Origin: UBA5109 sp965661005
GTDB taxonomy: Bacteria > Pseudomonadota > Gammaproteobacteria > Pseudomonadales > Pseudohongiellaceae
Reading direction: 5' to 3'
Length of the DNA stretch: 64,000 bases
Assembly: GCA_965661005.1 (NCBI GenBank)
Contig: CBFICB010000004.1
Span: forward strand, 62,001-126,000
Position 1 is the stretch's first letter. Every line of letters starts with the position of its first letter. The position numbers and the translations under genes are program-made. Positions 55,671 through 64,000 of this stretch are shown piece by piece. Under the pieces are notes generated by a model. That model was given only the letters and a program-made list of their open reading frames with translations. It did not search any database and was not told where the DNA came from.

Positions 55671-56291
55671 ATGAAATTAGTCAAAATATTAGCCAGCATT
55701 ATTATCAGTGGTATCTTTGCCCTTAATTTACAACTACAGGCGCAGGCTCAGGAAAAAAAAGATCCTGCTGAACTGTATGCCGTGATTGAAACTGATCATG
55801 GAACACTTGAGTTCCTGCTATATAAATCTGTTGCACCAATTACGGTGGCAAATTTTGTCAATCTAGCTACTCGTGGCTACTACGATGGCTTAACGTTTCA
55901 CCGTGTAATTGACGATTTTATGGCGCAAGGAGGAGATCCCTTTGGTGATGGTTCTGGCGGTCCCGGTTATAACTTCGAAGATGAAATCCGTATGCGTCAT
56001 AACCAGGATGGTATTTTGTCTATGGCCAATGCAGGGCCTGATACCAATGGGAGTCAGTTTTTCATCACTCATGTTGCTACCCCGCATTTAAATGGCTTGC
56101 ATACGGTATTTGGCAAAATTCACAGCGGTAGAGAACTAATCAGGCAAATTAGAGTAGGTGACACAATCAACTCAATAACAATTGAGGGCAATGCCAGAGC
56201 TTTTTTGGAAAGCCGGGATGATAGGGTTTATCAGTGGAATGTCATCTTGGATGAGCGCTTTCCAAATCTAAAAGAAGCATTGACCGATTAG
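55671..56291 (+). CDS. Periplasmic cyclophilin-type peptidyl-prolyl isomerase
   Basis: 206 residues with signal peptide (about 1-27, ending QAQA). Cyclophilin motifs: [55 protein letters not shown] and [11 protein letters not shown]; the catalytic arginine is in FHRV. Speeds proline-isomerisation in periplasmic proteins, PpiA type. Confidence 0.92.
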   Translation: MKLVKILASIIISGIFALNLQLQAQAQEKKDPAELYAVIETDHGTLEFLLYKSVAPITVANFVNLATRGYYDGLTFHRVIDDFMAQGGDPFGDGSGGPGYNFEDEIRMRHNQDGILSMANAGPDTNGSQFFITHVATPHLNGLHTVFGKIHSGRELIRQIRVGDTINSITIEGNARAFLESRDDRVYQWNVILDERFPNLKEALTD

Positions 56292-56293
56292 AG

Positions 56294-56914
56294 TTAGTGG
56301 CTGGCAGGAGGTTTTTCAGTGGCCTTTATGGTGGCCTCCTCATCCTCATCTTCCTGCAGGTAGGGCATCAAGTAAAAGGTTTGTCCGATTATAAAGAGGA
56401 AAATCAAACCCATACTGCCAAAAACTTTAAAATCAACCCAGTACTCGTGAAACGTAAAAGCTACGAAGAGATTGATAGCGCCCAGGAATAAGAAGAAATA
56501 TGCCCAGGCGAAATTTAAACGTCGCCAGGCGTGTTCAGGCATTTCTACGGCATGTTCCAGCATTAATTGAGTGGCATTTTTCTTGGTAAAAAAATGGCTG
56601 CCAAAAAAGATGGACGCGAAAATCCAGTTAACAACAGGGGCTTTCCATTTTAGTATTGCTTCTTCGCGAAAAATGATCGTGAAAGAGCAGAAGATGATAA
56701 CGGCAACAAGAGTGATAAGTTGCGTGCGTTCCAGTTTTTTATGCACAAGAAAAAGCGAGCCGTAAACCAAAATAGAACTAACAACCAGTATCTCGGTCGC
56801 GCTGAAAATTCCACCCAGGTTATAAGTGAAGGAGCCAAGTTGTACGCTACGCTCTTCCATTTTGTAGACAATAAAAAAGAAGATCAGCGGAATATAGTCA
56901 ATTAATTGTTTCAT
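56294..56914 (-). CDS. yciB: Inner-membrane septation protein YciB (IspZ)
   Basis: 206 residues with about five to six membrane segments; YIPLIFFFIVYKM near the start and HEYWVDFKVFGSMGLIFLFIIGQ near 150-172 match the family. Involved in cell envelope and division in E. coli. Tail ends in an acidic and lysine-rich stretch. Convergent with the cyclophilin gene. Confidence 0.9.
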   Translation of the reverse strand: MKQLIDYIPLIFFFIVYKMEERSVQLGSFTYNLGGIFSATEILVVSSILVYGSLFLVHKKLERTQLITLVAVIIFCSFTIIFREEAILKWKAPVVNWIFASIFFGSHFFTKKNATQLMLEHAVEMPEHAWRRLNFAWAYFFLFLGAINLFVAFTFHEYWVDFKVFGSMGLIFLFIIGQTFYLMPYLQEDEDEEATIKATEKPPASH

Positions 56915-57007
56915 AGCTGCATTCTAGAGGATATCACTAAAAGTCGCTATCTCCACTACAAGCTATGATAATCTTGCCAACTTTCAAAGTAGTGAAGTAG
57001 TACAGCA

Positions 57008-57631
57008 ATGTCTCAAGTGTTACATATACATGCCGAAAATCCGCAATTAAGGCTGATAAAACAAGCTGTTGAAATAATTAAAGCTGCAGGGGTCATGATT
57101 TATCCAACAGACTCAGCCTATGCATTGGGTTGTCGAATAGGAAATAAAGCTGGTTTACAGCAAATATCCAGGATTCGTCAGTTTGATTCTAGGCACAACT
57201 TTACGCTGGTTTGTCGAGATCTTTCTGAAATTGCACTATATGCGAGAGTTGATAATAGTGCTTACCGTCTACTTAAAGCCTATACTCCTGGGGCCTATAC
57301 TTTCATTTTACGGGCAACATCTGAAGTTCCACGTCTGCTCATGCATCCAAAACGCAAAACGATTGGTATTCGCATACCAGATCATCCCGTTGTTGAGGCT
57401 CTATTGGGAGAATTAAATGAACCCATTCTCAGCAGCACCCTGATAATGCCCGGAGAAGATAATCCACCTTATGAAATTAACGATATTAAAGATGATTTAG
57501 GCCATGCCGTTGACTTAATTATCGACTCTGGTTTTTGCGGTCTAGAAGCAACGACAGTGGTTGATTTAGTGGAGGGAAGCCCCCGCTTATTGCGAGCCGG
57601 TAAGGCTGATGCAAGCCCCTTTCAAAATTAA
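57008..57631 (+). CDS. YciO-like Sua5/YrdC-family protein
   Basis: 207 residues of one YrdC domain: MIYPTDSAYALGCRIGNKAGL, AYTPGAYTFILRAT, KTIGIRIPDHPVVEALL and TTVVDLVEGSPRLLRAGKAD. The YciO group is closely related to the t6A enzymes but its reaction is unclear. Lies before trpS, and next to yciB as in E. coli. Confidence 0.9.
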   Translation: MSQVLHIHAENPQLRLIKQAVEIIKAAGVMIYPTDSAYALGCRIGNKAGLQQISRIRQFDSRHNFTLVCRDLSEIALYARVDNSAYRLLKAYTPGAYTFILRATSEVPRLLMHPKRKTIGIRIPDHPVVEALLGELNEPILSSTLIMPGEDNPPYEINDIKDDLGHAVDLIIDSGFCGLEATTVVDLVEGSPRLLRAGKADASPFQN

Positions 57632-57755
57632 TGTTGGCGGCTTCATAAAACCCTGTGTGATTTGGCTAATAATATCTATTTCATCTGATGATAAAGCTGC
57701 CACGCGAACGTAAAAACTAGTTATAATAATAACAATAGGTAGTTGGGGAAAAAGA

Positions 57756-58970
57756 TTGAGCTCAGTAGATTCGCAGCAGCGAGTATTATCAGGAATGCGT
57801 CCAACAGGACGTCTCCATTTAGGCCATTATCACGGCGTTATCAAAAACTGGATAAAGCTACAGCATGAATATGAATGCTTTTTATTCGTGGCTGACTGGC
57901 ATGCTTTGACCACAGATTATGATAGTCCGCAAACGATTGAAGCCCACGTCTGGGATATGGTTATAGACTGGCTTGCTGCAGGTGTTAGCCCAAGCGCTGC
58001 GACCTTGTTTATCCAGTCAAAAGTACCTGAACATGCAGAACTGCATTTGCTCCTGTCCATGATGACGCCTCTGGGTTGGTTGGAAAGAGTGCCAAGTTAT
58101 AAGGATATGCAAGAGAATTTAAGAGAGAAGGATCTCGATACCTATGGATTTCTGGGATACCCCTTACTGCAAAGTGCCGACATTTTAATTTATCGTTCCG
58201 GCTCGGTGCCAGTCGGTGCCGATCAGGTGGCTCATGTAGAATTAACCCGCGAAGTGGCACGACGCTTTAATCATCTTTATGGTCGCGAACCGGACTTTGC
58301 CGAGTTGGCTGAAATCGCGGTTAAAAAAATGGGAAAGAAAGGCGCTAAACTATACAGTGCTTTACGTAAAAGTTACCAGGAAGAAGGAGATCAGGAAGCT
58401 TTGCTTAAAGCCCAGGCCTTATTAAAAGAACAGCAAAATATAACTCTTGGAGATCGTGAACGCTTGTTCGGTTACATAGAAGGTTCCGGCAAAATGATTT
58501 TACCCGAGCCTCAGGCTTTGTTAACACAAGCAGCCAAAATGCCGGGCCTTGATGGCAGAAAAATGTCCAAGTCTTATAACAATATCATCAGTCTAAGAGA
58601 AGACGATGATGAGATTATGCAAAAACTTAAAACCATGCCTACCGATCCTGCCAGAGTGCGTTTAACGGATCCAGGTGATCCCGATAAATGTCCAGTGTGG
58701 CAGTTCCATCAGGTTTACTCAGATGAGTCTACTTGTAATTGGGTGAAGCAAGGTTGTCGTAGTGCTGGCATAGGGTGTTTGGAGTGCAAGAAGCCCGTTA
58801 TTGATGCCGTCGTAGCCGAACTATTGCCAATAAAAGAGAAAGCCAGGCAATTCGAAGAGAATCCGTCTTCAGTAAGAGCAATTATAGCCGAAGGGACAGA
58901 AAGAGCTCGGGAAGTCGCCAAAGAAACCTTGGATGATGTAAGGCAGGCTATGGGATTAAATTACCGGTAA
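57756..58970 (+). CDS. trpS: Tryptophanyl-tRNA synthetase
   Basis: 404 residues, class I aminoacyl-tRNA synthetase with HLGH in RPTGRLHLGHYHG near residue 18 and KMSKS in GRKMSKSYNN near 270. It has an extra insert of about 60 residues (about 195-250) not in E. coli TrpS of 334 residues, but found in Pseudomonas-type enzymes. TTG start, with GGGG before it. Probably followed by scpA in one unit (6 bases). Confidence 0.95.
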   Translation: MSSVDSQQRVLSGMRPTGRLHLGHYHGVIKNWIKLQHEYECFLFVADWHALTTDYDSPQTIEAHVWDMVIDWLAAGVSPSAATLFIQSKVPEHAELHLLLSMMTPLGWLERVPSYKDMQENLREKDLDTYGFLGYPLLQSADILIYRSGSVPVGADQVAHVELTREVARRFNHLYGREPDFAELAEIAVKKMGKKGAKLYSALRKSYQEEGDQEALLKAQALLKEQQNITLGDRERLFGYIEGSGKMILPEPQALLTQAAKMPGLDGRKMSKSYNNIISLREDDDEIMQKLKTMPTDPARVRLTDPGDPDKCPVWQFHQVYSDESTCNWVKQGCRSAGIGCLECKKPVIDAVVAELLPIKEKARQFEENPSSVRAIIAEGTERAREVAKETLDDVRQAMGLNYR

Positions 58971-58976
58971 ATATGC

Positions 58977-59840
58977 ATGAGTGAAGATACCGAAAAATCA
59001 TTGGATCGCCAGCATAATCGTATCAGTCTTCTGAATGAAGCCCGACAACAAATGGGTGAACAAGCCGAAATGCCCTTTGCTTTCGTGGCCGGTCAAGCCT
59101 TCACTGATTTACCAAAAGATTTATATATTCCACCTGATGCTCTTGAAGTATTCCTTGAAGCCTTTGAAGGCCCACTGGACTTACTGTTATATCTGATCAG
59201 ACGGCAGAACATTGATATTTTGGATATCAATATTGCTGAAATCACTGAGCAGTACATTGCTTATGTTGAGTTGATGGATGCTGCGCAATTTGAACTGGCC
59301 GCTGAATATCTGGTTATGGCAGCCATGCTGGCAGAAATTAAATCAAGGTTTTTGCTGCCGCGTATGGAAGAAGAAGGTGAAGATGAAGAAGATCCTAGAG
59401 CGCAACTCATCCGTCGTTTACAAGAATATGAGCGTTACCGCGATGCCGCAGAAAAAATTGATGAACTGCCCAGGCGTTATCGCGACTACCATGTTGCTTC
59501 GGCAGAGTTGCCGGTTTTAGAGAAAGAAATTCCTTTACCTGAGGTTGATTTGCAGGAAATTTTAATGGCCTTTGCCGATGTGCTGCGGCGTTCTGATTTA
59601 AAAGAAAGCCACCATATACAACGTCAGGCATTATCTACTCGGGAAAAAATGTCACAAATATTATTGCGTATTTCAGATAAGCAATTTACACCTTTGATGT
59701 CACTGGTTTTGAAGGATGAGGGTAAGTTAGGAATTGTAGTGACTTTTCTGGCAGTGATGGAATTAATAAAGGAATCGCTTGTGGAATTAGTTCAAAGTGA
59801 GCCCTTTGCTCCTATTCATATTAAGGCAATTAGCACATGA
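58977..59840 (+). CDS. scpA: Segregation and condensation protein ScpA
   Basis: The kleisin of the SMC-ScpAB condensin. 287 residues: the N-terminal half has FEGPLDLLLYLIRRQNIDILDI near 62-85 and EYLVMAAMLAEIKSRFLLPR near 106-125; an acidic region follows. The first ~40 residues are an extra leader. Overlaps scpB by 4 bases (ATGA). Confidence 0.94.
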   Translation: MSEDTEKSLDRQHNRISLLNEARQQMGEQAEMPFAFVAGQAFTDLPKDLYIPPDALEVFLEAFEGPLDLLLYLIRRQNIDILDINIAEITEQYIAYVELMDAAQFELAAEYLVMAAMLAEIKSRFLLPRMEEEGEDEEDPRAQLIRRLQEYERYRDAAEKIDELPRRYRDYHVASAELPVLEKEIPLPEVDLQEILMAFADVLRRSDLKESHHIQRQALSTREKMSQILLRISDKQFTPLMSLVLKDEGKLGIVVTFLAVMELIKESLVELVQSEPFAPIHIKAIST

Positions 59841-60703
59841 ATGATCTGGAAAAAATAAAACAAATTATCGAAGGCCTCTTGCTCACAGCGGGGAAGCCTT
59901 TGACGCTTGATAAAATTGCAGAGATCTTCACTAAGGAAGAATTACCTGAGCGTAGTGTCTTGAAAATGGCAATGGAAGAAATTGAAAAAAGTTGTGAAGG
60001 CCGTGGTTTTGAATTAAAGAAAGTTGCTTCGGGTTATCGTTTGCAAGTACGACAGGAATTGAGTGACTGGGTTGGTCGTTTATGGGAAGAAAAGCCGCAA
60101 CGTTATTCAAGGGCCTTGTTGGAAACCCTCGCAATTATTGCTTATCGACAGCCAATTACACGCGGCGACATAGAAAAAATTCGTGGTGTGGCGGTAAGTT
60201 CCAGTATTGTTCGCACCTTGTTGGAAAGAGATTGGGTTAGGGTTGTCGGTCATCGAGATGTGCCGGGGCGTCCGGCCATGTATGCGTCTACTCGTGAATT
60301 TCTGGATTATTTTAATTTACAGAATCTGGATGAATTGCCAGCCTTAACTGAAATTCGGGATATGGAAGGGCTGAATGAAGAACTGACGCTTGAAGAGGAT
60401 AAACCAGAAGGCAATGTTCTTGAATTTCCAGTTATGGCCGAAGAGGATGATGAAGTGATTGTTGCTGATGAAGAAGAGTTGGCTGCAGCAGCGATTGGGA
60501 CACGTTCAATCGATGAAATTCTAGGTATTAAAAAAGAACCAGAAGAAGAACCAGAAAAAGAACAGGATGGTTTATTTGAAAAACCTGAGGGTTCTGAACA
60601 AAATGATGCAGAAATTACCGAGGCATCTACAGACGAAGCAGTAGAAGAAACATTAACAGGTAGTGAAGAGCATAATGATGAAGACGAAGAATCATTAGGC
60701 TGA
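59837..60703 (+). CDS. scpB: Segregation and condensation protein ScpB
   Basis: Winged-helix partner of ScpA. 288 residues; typical ScpB is about 180-200. The first 190 residues have the two winged helices (LLETLAIIAYRQPITRGDIEKIRG near 95). The last 90 are an acidic, low-complexity tail rich in E and D, an unusual extension seen in several Gammaproteobacteria. Confidence 0.93.
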   Translation: MNDLEKIKQIIEGLLLTAGKPLTLDKIAEIFTKEELPERSVLKMAMEEIEKSCEGRGFELKKVASGYRLQVRQELSDWVGRLWEEKPQRYSRALLETLAIIAYRQPITRGDIEKIRGVAVSSSIVRTLLERDWVRVVGHRDVPGRPAMYASTREFLDYFNLQNLDELPALTEIRDMEGLNEELTLEEDKPEGNVLEFPVMAEEDDEVIVADEEELAAAAIGTRSIDEILGIKKEPEEEPEKEQDGLFEKPEGSEQNDAEITEASTDEAVEETLTGSEEHNDEDEESLG

Positions 60704-60739
60704 TCAGTGAATCAATAATTAATTTCGTGAGAAATCAAT

Positions 60740-61564
60740 ATGAGCATAGCCTCAGATGAAAAGTTACAAAAAGTCCTTGCTAGAGCGGGCTTCGGTTCTC
60801 GCCGAGAAATGGAGCACTGGATTAAGGCAGGCAGAGTTAAGGTCAACGGTAAAATAGCAACGCTTGGTGATCGGGTTAACAGTGAAGACAAGATAACTGT
60901 TGATGGCAAAAAACTTTCTGCAAACACCGCTAAATCTGTCATTCAGACAGTATTGCTATATAACAAGCCCGTTGGTGAGATTTGTTCACGTAATGATCCA
61001 GAGGGTCGCCCTTCAGTTTTTGATAATTTGCCAAAGTTACAACATGCACGTTGGGTTGCTGTAGGGCGTTTGGATATAAATACCAGCGGACTATTGTTGT
61101 TTACTACTGATGGTGAGTTGGCCAATAAGTTAATGCACCCCTCTATGCAAATTGAGCGGGAATATGCTGTTAGAGTGATTGGAGAAGTTACACCAGAAAT
61201 AATTCAAAATATGCACAAAGGCGTGCTGCTGGAAGATGGCATGGCAAGATTTAGTGATATTCAGTTTTTTTCCGGAGAAGGTGCTAACCATTGGTATCAC
61301 GTGGTTATTATGGAAGGTCGAAATCGTGAAGTTAGACGCTTGTGGGAATCTCAGGGTTTGAAAGTTAGCCGTTTAAAACGTGTTAGATACGGTAATGTTT
61401 TTATCCCCAGTGTTATCAAGGTTGGACAGTTTCGTGAATTGCCGTCAAGTGAAGTGAAAGACTTATACAGTCTGGCTGGATTAAACTACCGCCCATCCAA
61501 AACATATCAACAGCAAAAAAGTTCGCAACATCCTGGTAAAAGGTTTTCCAGAGCGCGTAGATAA
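60740..61564 (+). CDS. rluB: 23S rRNA pseudouridine 2605 synthase RluB
   Basis: 274 residues: an S4 domain (KVLARAGFGSRREMEHWIKAGRVKVNG near 10-36), then the RsuA-family catalytic motif VAVGRLDINTSGLLLFTTDGEL with the key aspartate in GRLD near 115. Ends in a basic tail SRARR. Follows scpB by 36 bases, as in E. coli-type order scpA-scpB-rluB. Confidence 0.94.
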   Translation: MSIASDEKLQKVLARAGFGSRREMEHWIKAGRVKVNGKIATLGDRVNSEDKITVDGKKLSANTAKSVIQTVLLYNKPVGEICSRNDPEGRPSVFDNLPKLQHARWVAVGRLDINTSGLLLFTTDGELANKLMHPSMQIEREYAVRVIGEVTPEIIQNMHKGVLLEDGMARFSDIQFFSGEGANHWYHVVIMEGRNREVRRLWESQGLKVSRLKRVRYGNVFIPSVIKVGQFRELPSSEVKDLYSLAGLNYRPSKTYQQQKSSQHPGKRFSRARR

Positions 61565-61594
61565 AAATCTTCAGATTTCAATGAGGAATTCACG

Positions 61595-62182
61595 ATGGCA
61601 ATTATGAAATTATATGGTAATTCACCTTCTCCATTTGTGCGACATTGTCGCATTGCATTGATAGAAAGCGGTATGGATTTTGAATTTTTGATCGATACGG
61701 ATTATCAACTTAGTCGTCAACGCTCACCTACACAAAGAATTCCATTTCTGGAATACGAAGAGCATGGGAATACTTGTGTCTTGACAGATTCCAGTTCAAT
61801 ACTGCGCTATGTTCGTGAGAAGTCAGGGCAGGTTTTTTTGCCAACTGTTGCAGAATTAAACAATTTCTGTACTGTGACAACCCTAATGGATGCACAGGTA
61901 AATATATTTTTACTTAAAAAAGAAGGACTGACTTCAGACAAGGTCAATTATTTAAAACGTCAGGAAAATCGAATACAAACTGGCTTGAAGGAGTTTGAGG
62001 CGATGGATTTGTCTTCTCGGGCGCCTTGGTCAGACGTTGAGCTCAGGCTGGTCTGTTTTCTAGACTGGGTTCGCTTCAGAAATCATTTCAGTCTAAAGAG
62101 CTTTCCGAAACTATTGGCCTTTATGGAAAACATGGAAACGCATCAACCTTTTGTTGAAACGACAATAGTTGATAATACTTAA
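61595..62182 (+). CDS. Glutathione S-transferase-like protein
   Basis: 195 residues: N-terminal thioredoxin-like domain (MKLYGNSPSPFVRHCRIAL, LTDSSSILRYV) and an alpha-helical C-terminal domain. The serine near residue 9-11 (NSPSPF) stands at the usual catalytic Ser/Tyr place. Function unknown; AGGAA before the ATG. Confidence 0.75.
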   Translation: MAIMKLYGNSPSPFVRHCRIALIESGMDFEFLIDTDYQLSRQRSPTQRIPFLEYEEHGNTCVLTDSSSILRYVREKSGQVFLPTVAELNNFCTVTTLMDAQVNIFLLKKEGLTSDKVNYLKRQENRIQTGLKEFEAMDLSSRAPWSDVELRLVCFLDWVRFRNHFSLKSFPKLLAFMENMETHQPFVETTIVDNT

Positions 62183-62197
62183 AACTTATTTTTAAAA

Positions 62198-62938
62198 TCA
62201 TTGAGCATCAAGCTGTTTGCCGTTTTCGAACTGGCTGTCCTTGCCCATCAAGTATAAATAAAGCGGCATAATATCTTCAGGTTTTGGCAGGTTTACCGGG
62301 TTTTCTCCTGGGAAAGCCTGGCTACGCATTTTAGTCGCTGTAGCGCCAGGGTTTATTGTGTTAACTCTGATGCTTGAGGTGTTTTCCAACTCTAAAAATA
62401 ACACTTGAGCCAATGCTTCAGTAGCGGCCTTAGAAACGGAATAAGCACCCCAGTAAGCATAAGGTTTTCGACCAGCTCCAGAAGAGGTAAATACAATTGA
62501 GGCTGTATCTGCTTCTTGCAGCAAAGGCAGGCAGTATTTTGTCAAAGCGAATTGGGCGTTTAGATTGGTTTGAATGACCTGATTCCAGGTTGTCAGATTA
62601 TAAGTTTGAATGGGTGTTAATGAACCCAGTATAGAGGCGTTATTAAGTAAGCCATCCAGTCTTCCAAACTCCGAATGAATACTGTTGACGAGCTCCTGGT
62701 ATTTTTCTTCATTGGCTTCAATCAAGTCAAAAGGCGTTATAGCCGCCTGAGGGTGGCCTGCGCGTTCAATTTCATCATAAACCTGTTCCAGTCTCTCAAC
62801 ATTGCGCCCCATTAGAATGACGGTGGCCCCGTGTTCAGCATAAGCAAGGGCGGCAGCTTTGCCAATTCCTGAACCTGCACCACTGACCAGTATAATTTTA
62901 TTTTTTAGTAAATCTGAAGGAGCTTGGTAATCAAACAT
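62198..62938 (-). CDS. Short-chain dehydrogenase YciK
   Basis: 246-residue SDR enzyme with NAD(P) loop SGAGSGIGKA (near 20), NNASILG and catalytic SSGAGRKPYAYWGAYSVSKAA (Ser, Tyr, Lys near 150-170). It matches the YciK branch. Convergent with the GST gene and part of a ubiG-gph-yciK unit. Confidence 0.88.
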   Translation of the reverse strand: MFDYQAPSDLLKNKIILVSGAGSGIGKAAALAYAEHGATVILMGRNVERLEQVYDEIERAGHPQAAITPFDLIEANEEKYQELVNSIHSEFGRLDGLLNNASILGSLTPIQTYNLTTWNQVIQTNLNAQFALTKYCLPLLQEADTASIVFTSSGAGRKPYAYWGAYSVSKAATEALAQVLFLELENTSSIRVNTINPGATATKMRSQAFPGENPVNLPKPEDIMPLYLYLMGKDSQFENGKQLDAQ

Positions 62939-62962
62939 GCTTTTCTCAGTTAAAGTCAGGCT

Positions 62963-63619
62963 TTAGTTAAATAATAAAGAGGCAATTTGTTCTGGAGAAT
63001 CAACGATCACATCCGGCTTCCAATCCTGTAGTTGGATATGCTTAGGGAAATATCCCCAACTTACCGCGATAGTCTTGATCCCGGCATTTTTTCCTGCATC
63101 AATATCACGCTTATGATCACCAACATAAATGCATTCTTCGGGAGCGCATTCCAGTTTTTTGCAGGCCAATAATAAACTTTCAGGAGAGGGTTTGGCCTGG
63201 CTAACATGATCGGCACAAACAATTAGAGCGGCGCTTTGCATTGCCGAAAAGTTTTGTAATAAAGGCGTAGTAAAACGTGAGGGCTTATTAGTAACAACAC
63301 CCCATTGAAAGTTTTCACTATTAATTCTTTGTAAGAGCTCTGGGATGCCATCAAATAATTCAGCTTCGGTTTCAGGAATTTTTATGGCGTATAAATCAAG
63401 TAATTCCTGTAAATAGTTATCAAAATCTTCATGGGTCTCATCAATGGCAAAACCTAGCTTTATCAAAGCTCTGGCGCCATCAGAAACGGTCTCTTTTACT
63501 TTGGAATGATCAACTTTATCTCTGCCATATTGTTGCAGAAGCTGATTAAGTACCTGAGTGAAATCTTTGGCTGTATCCAACAGGGTGCCATCGAGATCAA
63601 AAAGAACATGTTTACTCAC
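62963..63619 (-). CDS. gph: Phosphoglycolate phosphatase-type HAD hydrolase
   Basis: 218 residues with HAD motif I DLDGTLLDT (8-16), motif II VVTNKPS near 110 and motif III KPSPE...YVGDHKRDIDAGKNAG near 165-190. Gph or the related ubiquinone-linked MupP are possible; the neighbouring ubiG and yciK fit Gph-like genes in Gammaproteobacteria. Starts 16 bases after ubiG. Confidence 0.8.
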   Translation of the reverse strand: MSKHVLFDLDGTLLDTAKDFTQVLNQLLQQYGRDKVDHSKVKETVSDGARALIKLGFAIDETHEDFDNYLQELLDLYAIKIPETEAELFDGIPELLQRINSENFQWGVVTNKPSRFTTPLLQNFSAMQSAALIVCADHVSQAKPSPESLLLACKKLECAPEECIYVGDHKRDIDAGKNAGIKTIAVSWGYFPKHIQLQDWKPDVIVDSPEQIASLLFN

Positions 63620-63635
63620 AAAGACTCTAACTCTA

Positions 63636-64000
63636 TTAAGTTTTATTCAAATACATTAAATAATTAACATCGACATTATCGGATAAGCGATACTTTTTGG
63701 TAAACGGGTTATAAGTCATGCCCGTTAGAGTATCTAGTTCCAGAGAAGCATCCCGTGCGTATTTTGCTAATTCTGAAGGGCGAATAAATTTTTGATAGTC
63801 ATGCGTTCCTTTGGGTAGCATCTGCAGTATATATTCTGCACCAAGAATGGCAAAAAGATAAGATTTTGGATTACGGTTGATCGTCGATACAAACAAGTGA
63901 CCACCTGGTTTAAGTAGACGATGGCAAGCTTTTAGGATGGATCCAGGATCAGGTACATGCTCCAGCATCTCCAGGCATGTCACCACATCATATTTACCTG
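63636..64000 (-). CDS. ubiG: UbiG ubiquinone methyltransferase, C-terminal part (cut by window edge)
   Basis: The frame is open past 64000. The visible 121 residues include [18 protein letters not shown], the SAM-binding acidic loop of UbiG, then [21 protein letters not shown] and the C-terminal [19 protein letters not shown]. It catalyses the O-methylation steps of ubiquinone synthesis. The first 120 or so residues are outside the window. Confidence 0.93.
   Translation of the reverse strand, partial: GKYDVVTCLEMLEHVPDPGSILKACHRLLKPGGHLFVSTINRNPKSYLFAILGAEYILQMLPKGTHDYQKFIRPSELAKYARDASLELDTLTGMTYNPFTKKYRLSDNVDVNYLMYLNKT

Overview
The window is a continuous, almost gap-free piece of a chromosome from a gammaproteobacterium, probably a free-living marine or aquatic one. 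The evidence is gene content and order: a ffh-rpsP-rimM-trmD-rplS operon, tgt-yajC-secD-secF, a complete ccmABCDEFGHI cytochrome c maturation operon, scpA-scpB-rluB, and ubiG-gph-yciK. The base composition is AT-leaning. Several periplasmic proteins of poorly described families (DUF6152-like, DUF4159, DUF4956) resemble those common in marine heterotrophic Gammaproteobacteria. I cannot fix the genus from sequence alone.

Layout. 0-0.4 kb: the start of a P4-type tyrosine integrase, cut by the left edge, next to the 3' end of tRNA-Leu(CAA); this looks like the border of a genomic island that lies to the left. 0.5-8.8 kb: queuosine genes queA and tgt (separated by pyk and mdh), then yajC-secD-secF. 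8.9-11.7 kb: a cold-shock protein and three small or secreted proteins of unknown role. 11.7-18.7 kb: a soluble NAD-dependent formate dehydrogenase (fdsG-fdsB-fdsA, cysteine type), a small membrane protein, the sulfurtransferase fdhD and a Nudix hydrolase. 18.7-28.3 kb: CNNM/CorC protein, YpjD, the SRP/trmD operon, dsbC-like, hom and thrC. 28.4-32.4 kb: three secreted proteins (two related unknowns around an unusual metallo-beta-lactamase-fold protein) and an HtrA protease. 32.6-37.2 kb: acyl-CoA ligase, recJ, a small cytochrome c and dcd. 37.4-44.5 kb: ccmABCDEFGHI. 44.5-50.6 kb: MFS transporter, DUF4159 protein, a VTC polyphosphate polymerase / DUF4956 / CotH-kinase set, and ferredoxin-NADP reductase. 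50.6-54.4 kb: modB-modC, moaA, moaB/mogA and a previously unlisted 52-residue membrane peptide. 54.8-64 kb: HemD-like protein, cyclophilin, yciB, yciO-like, trpS, scpA, scpB, rluB, a GST, yciK, gph and the truncated ubiG.

How the genes fit together. Two separate parts of the window meet in molybdenum enzymology: molybdate uptake (modBC), cofactor synthesis (moaA, moaB) and FdhD all serve the formate dehydrogenase. The ccm operon, the cyclophilin, the DsbC-like isomerase, the HtrA protease and SecDF-YajC form a broad envelope-protein export and folding set. The most unusual parts are the VTC-DUF4956-CotH module, the family of related secreted unknowns with a metallo-beta-lactamase-fold partner lacking most of its first metal site, the 52-residue membrane peptide with its own ribosome site and terminator, and the integrase border with its clustered TATACCGTAA repeats. 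No CRISPR array, rRNA or insertion sequence was seen.
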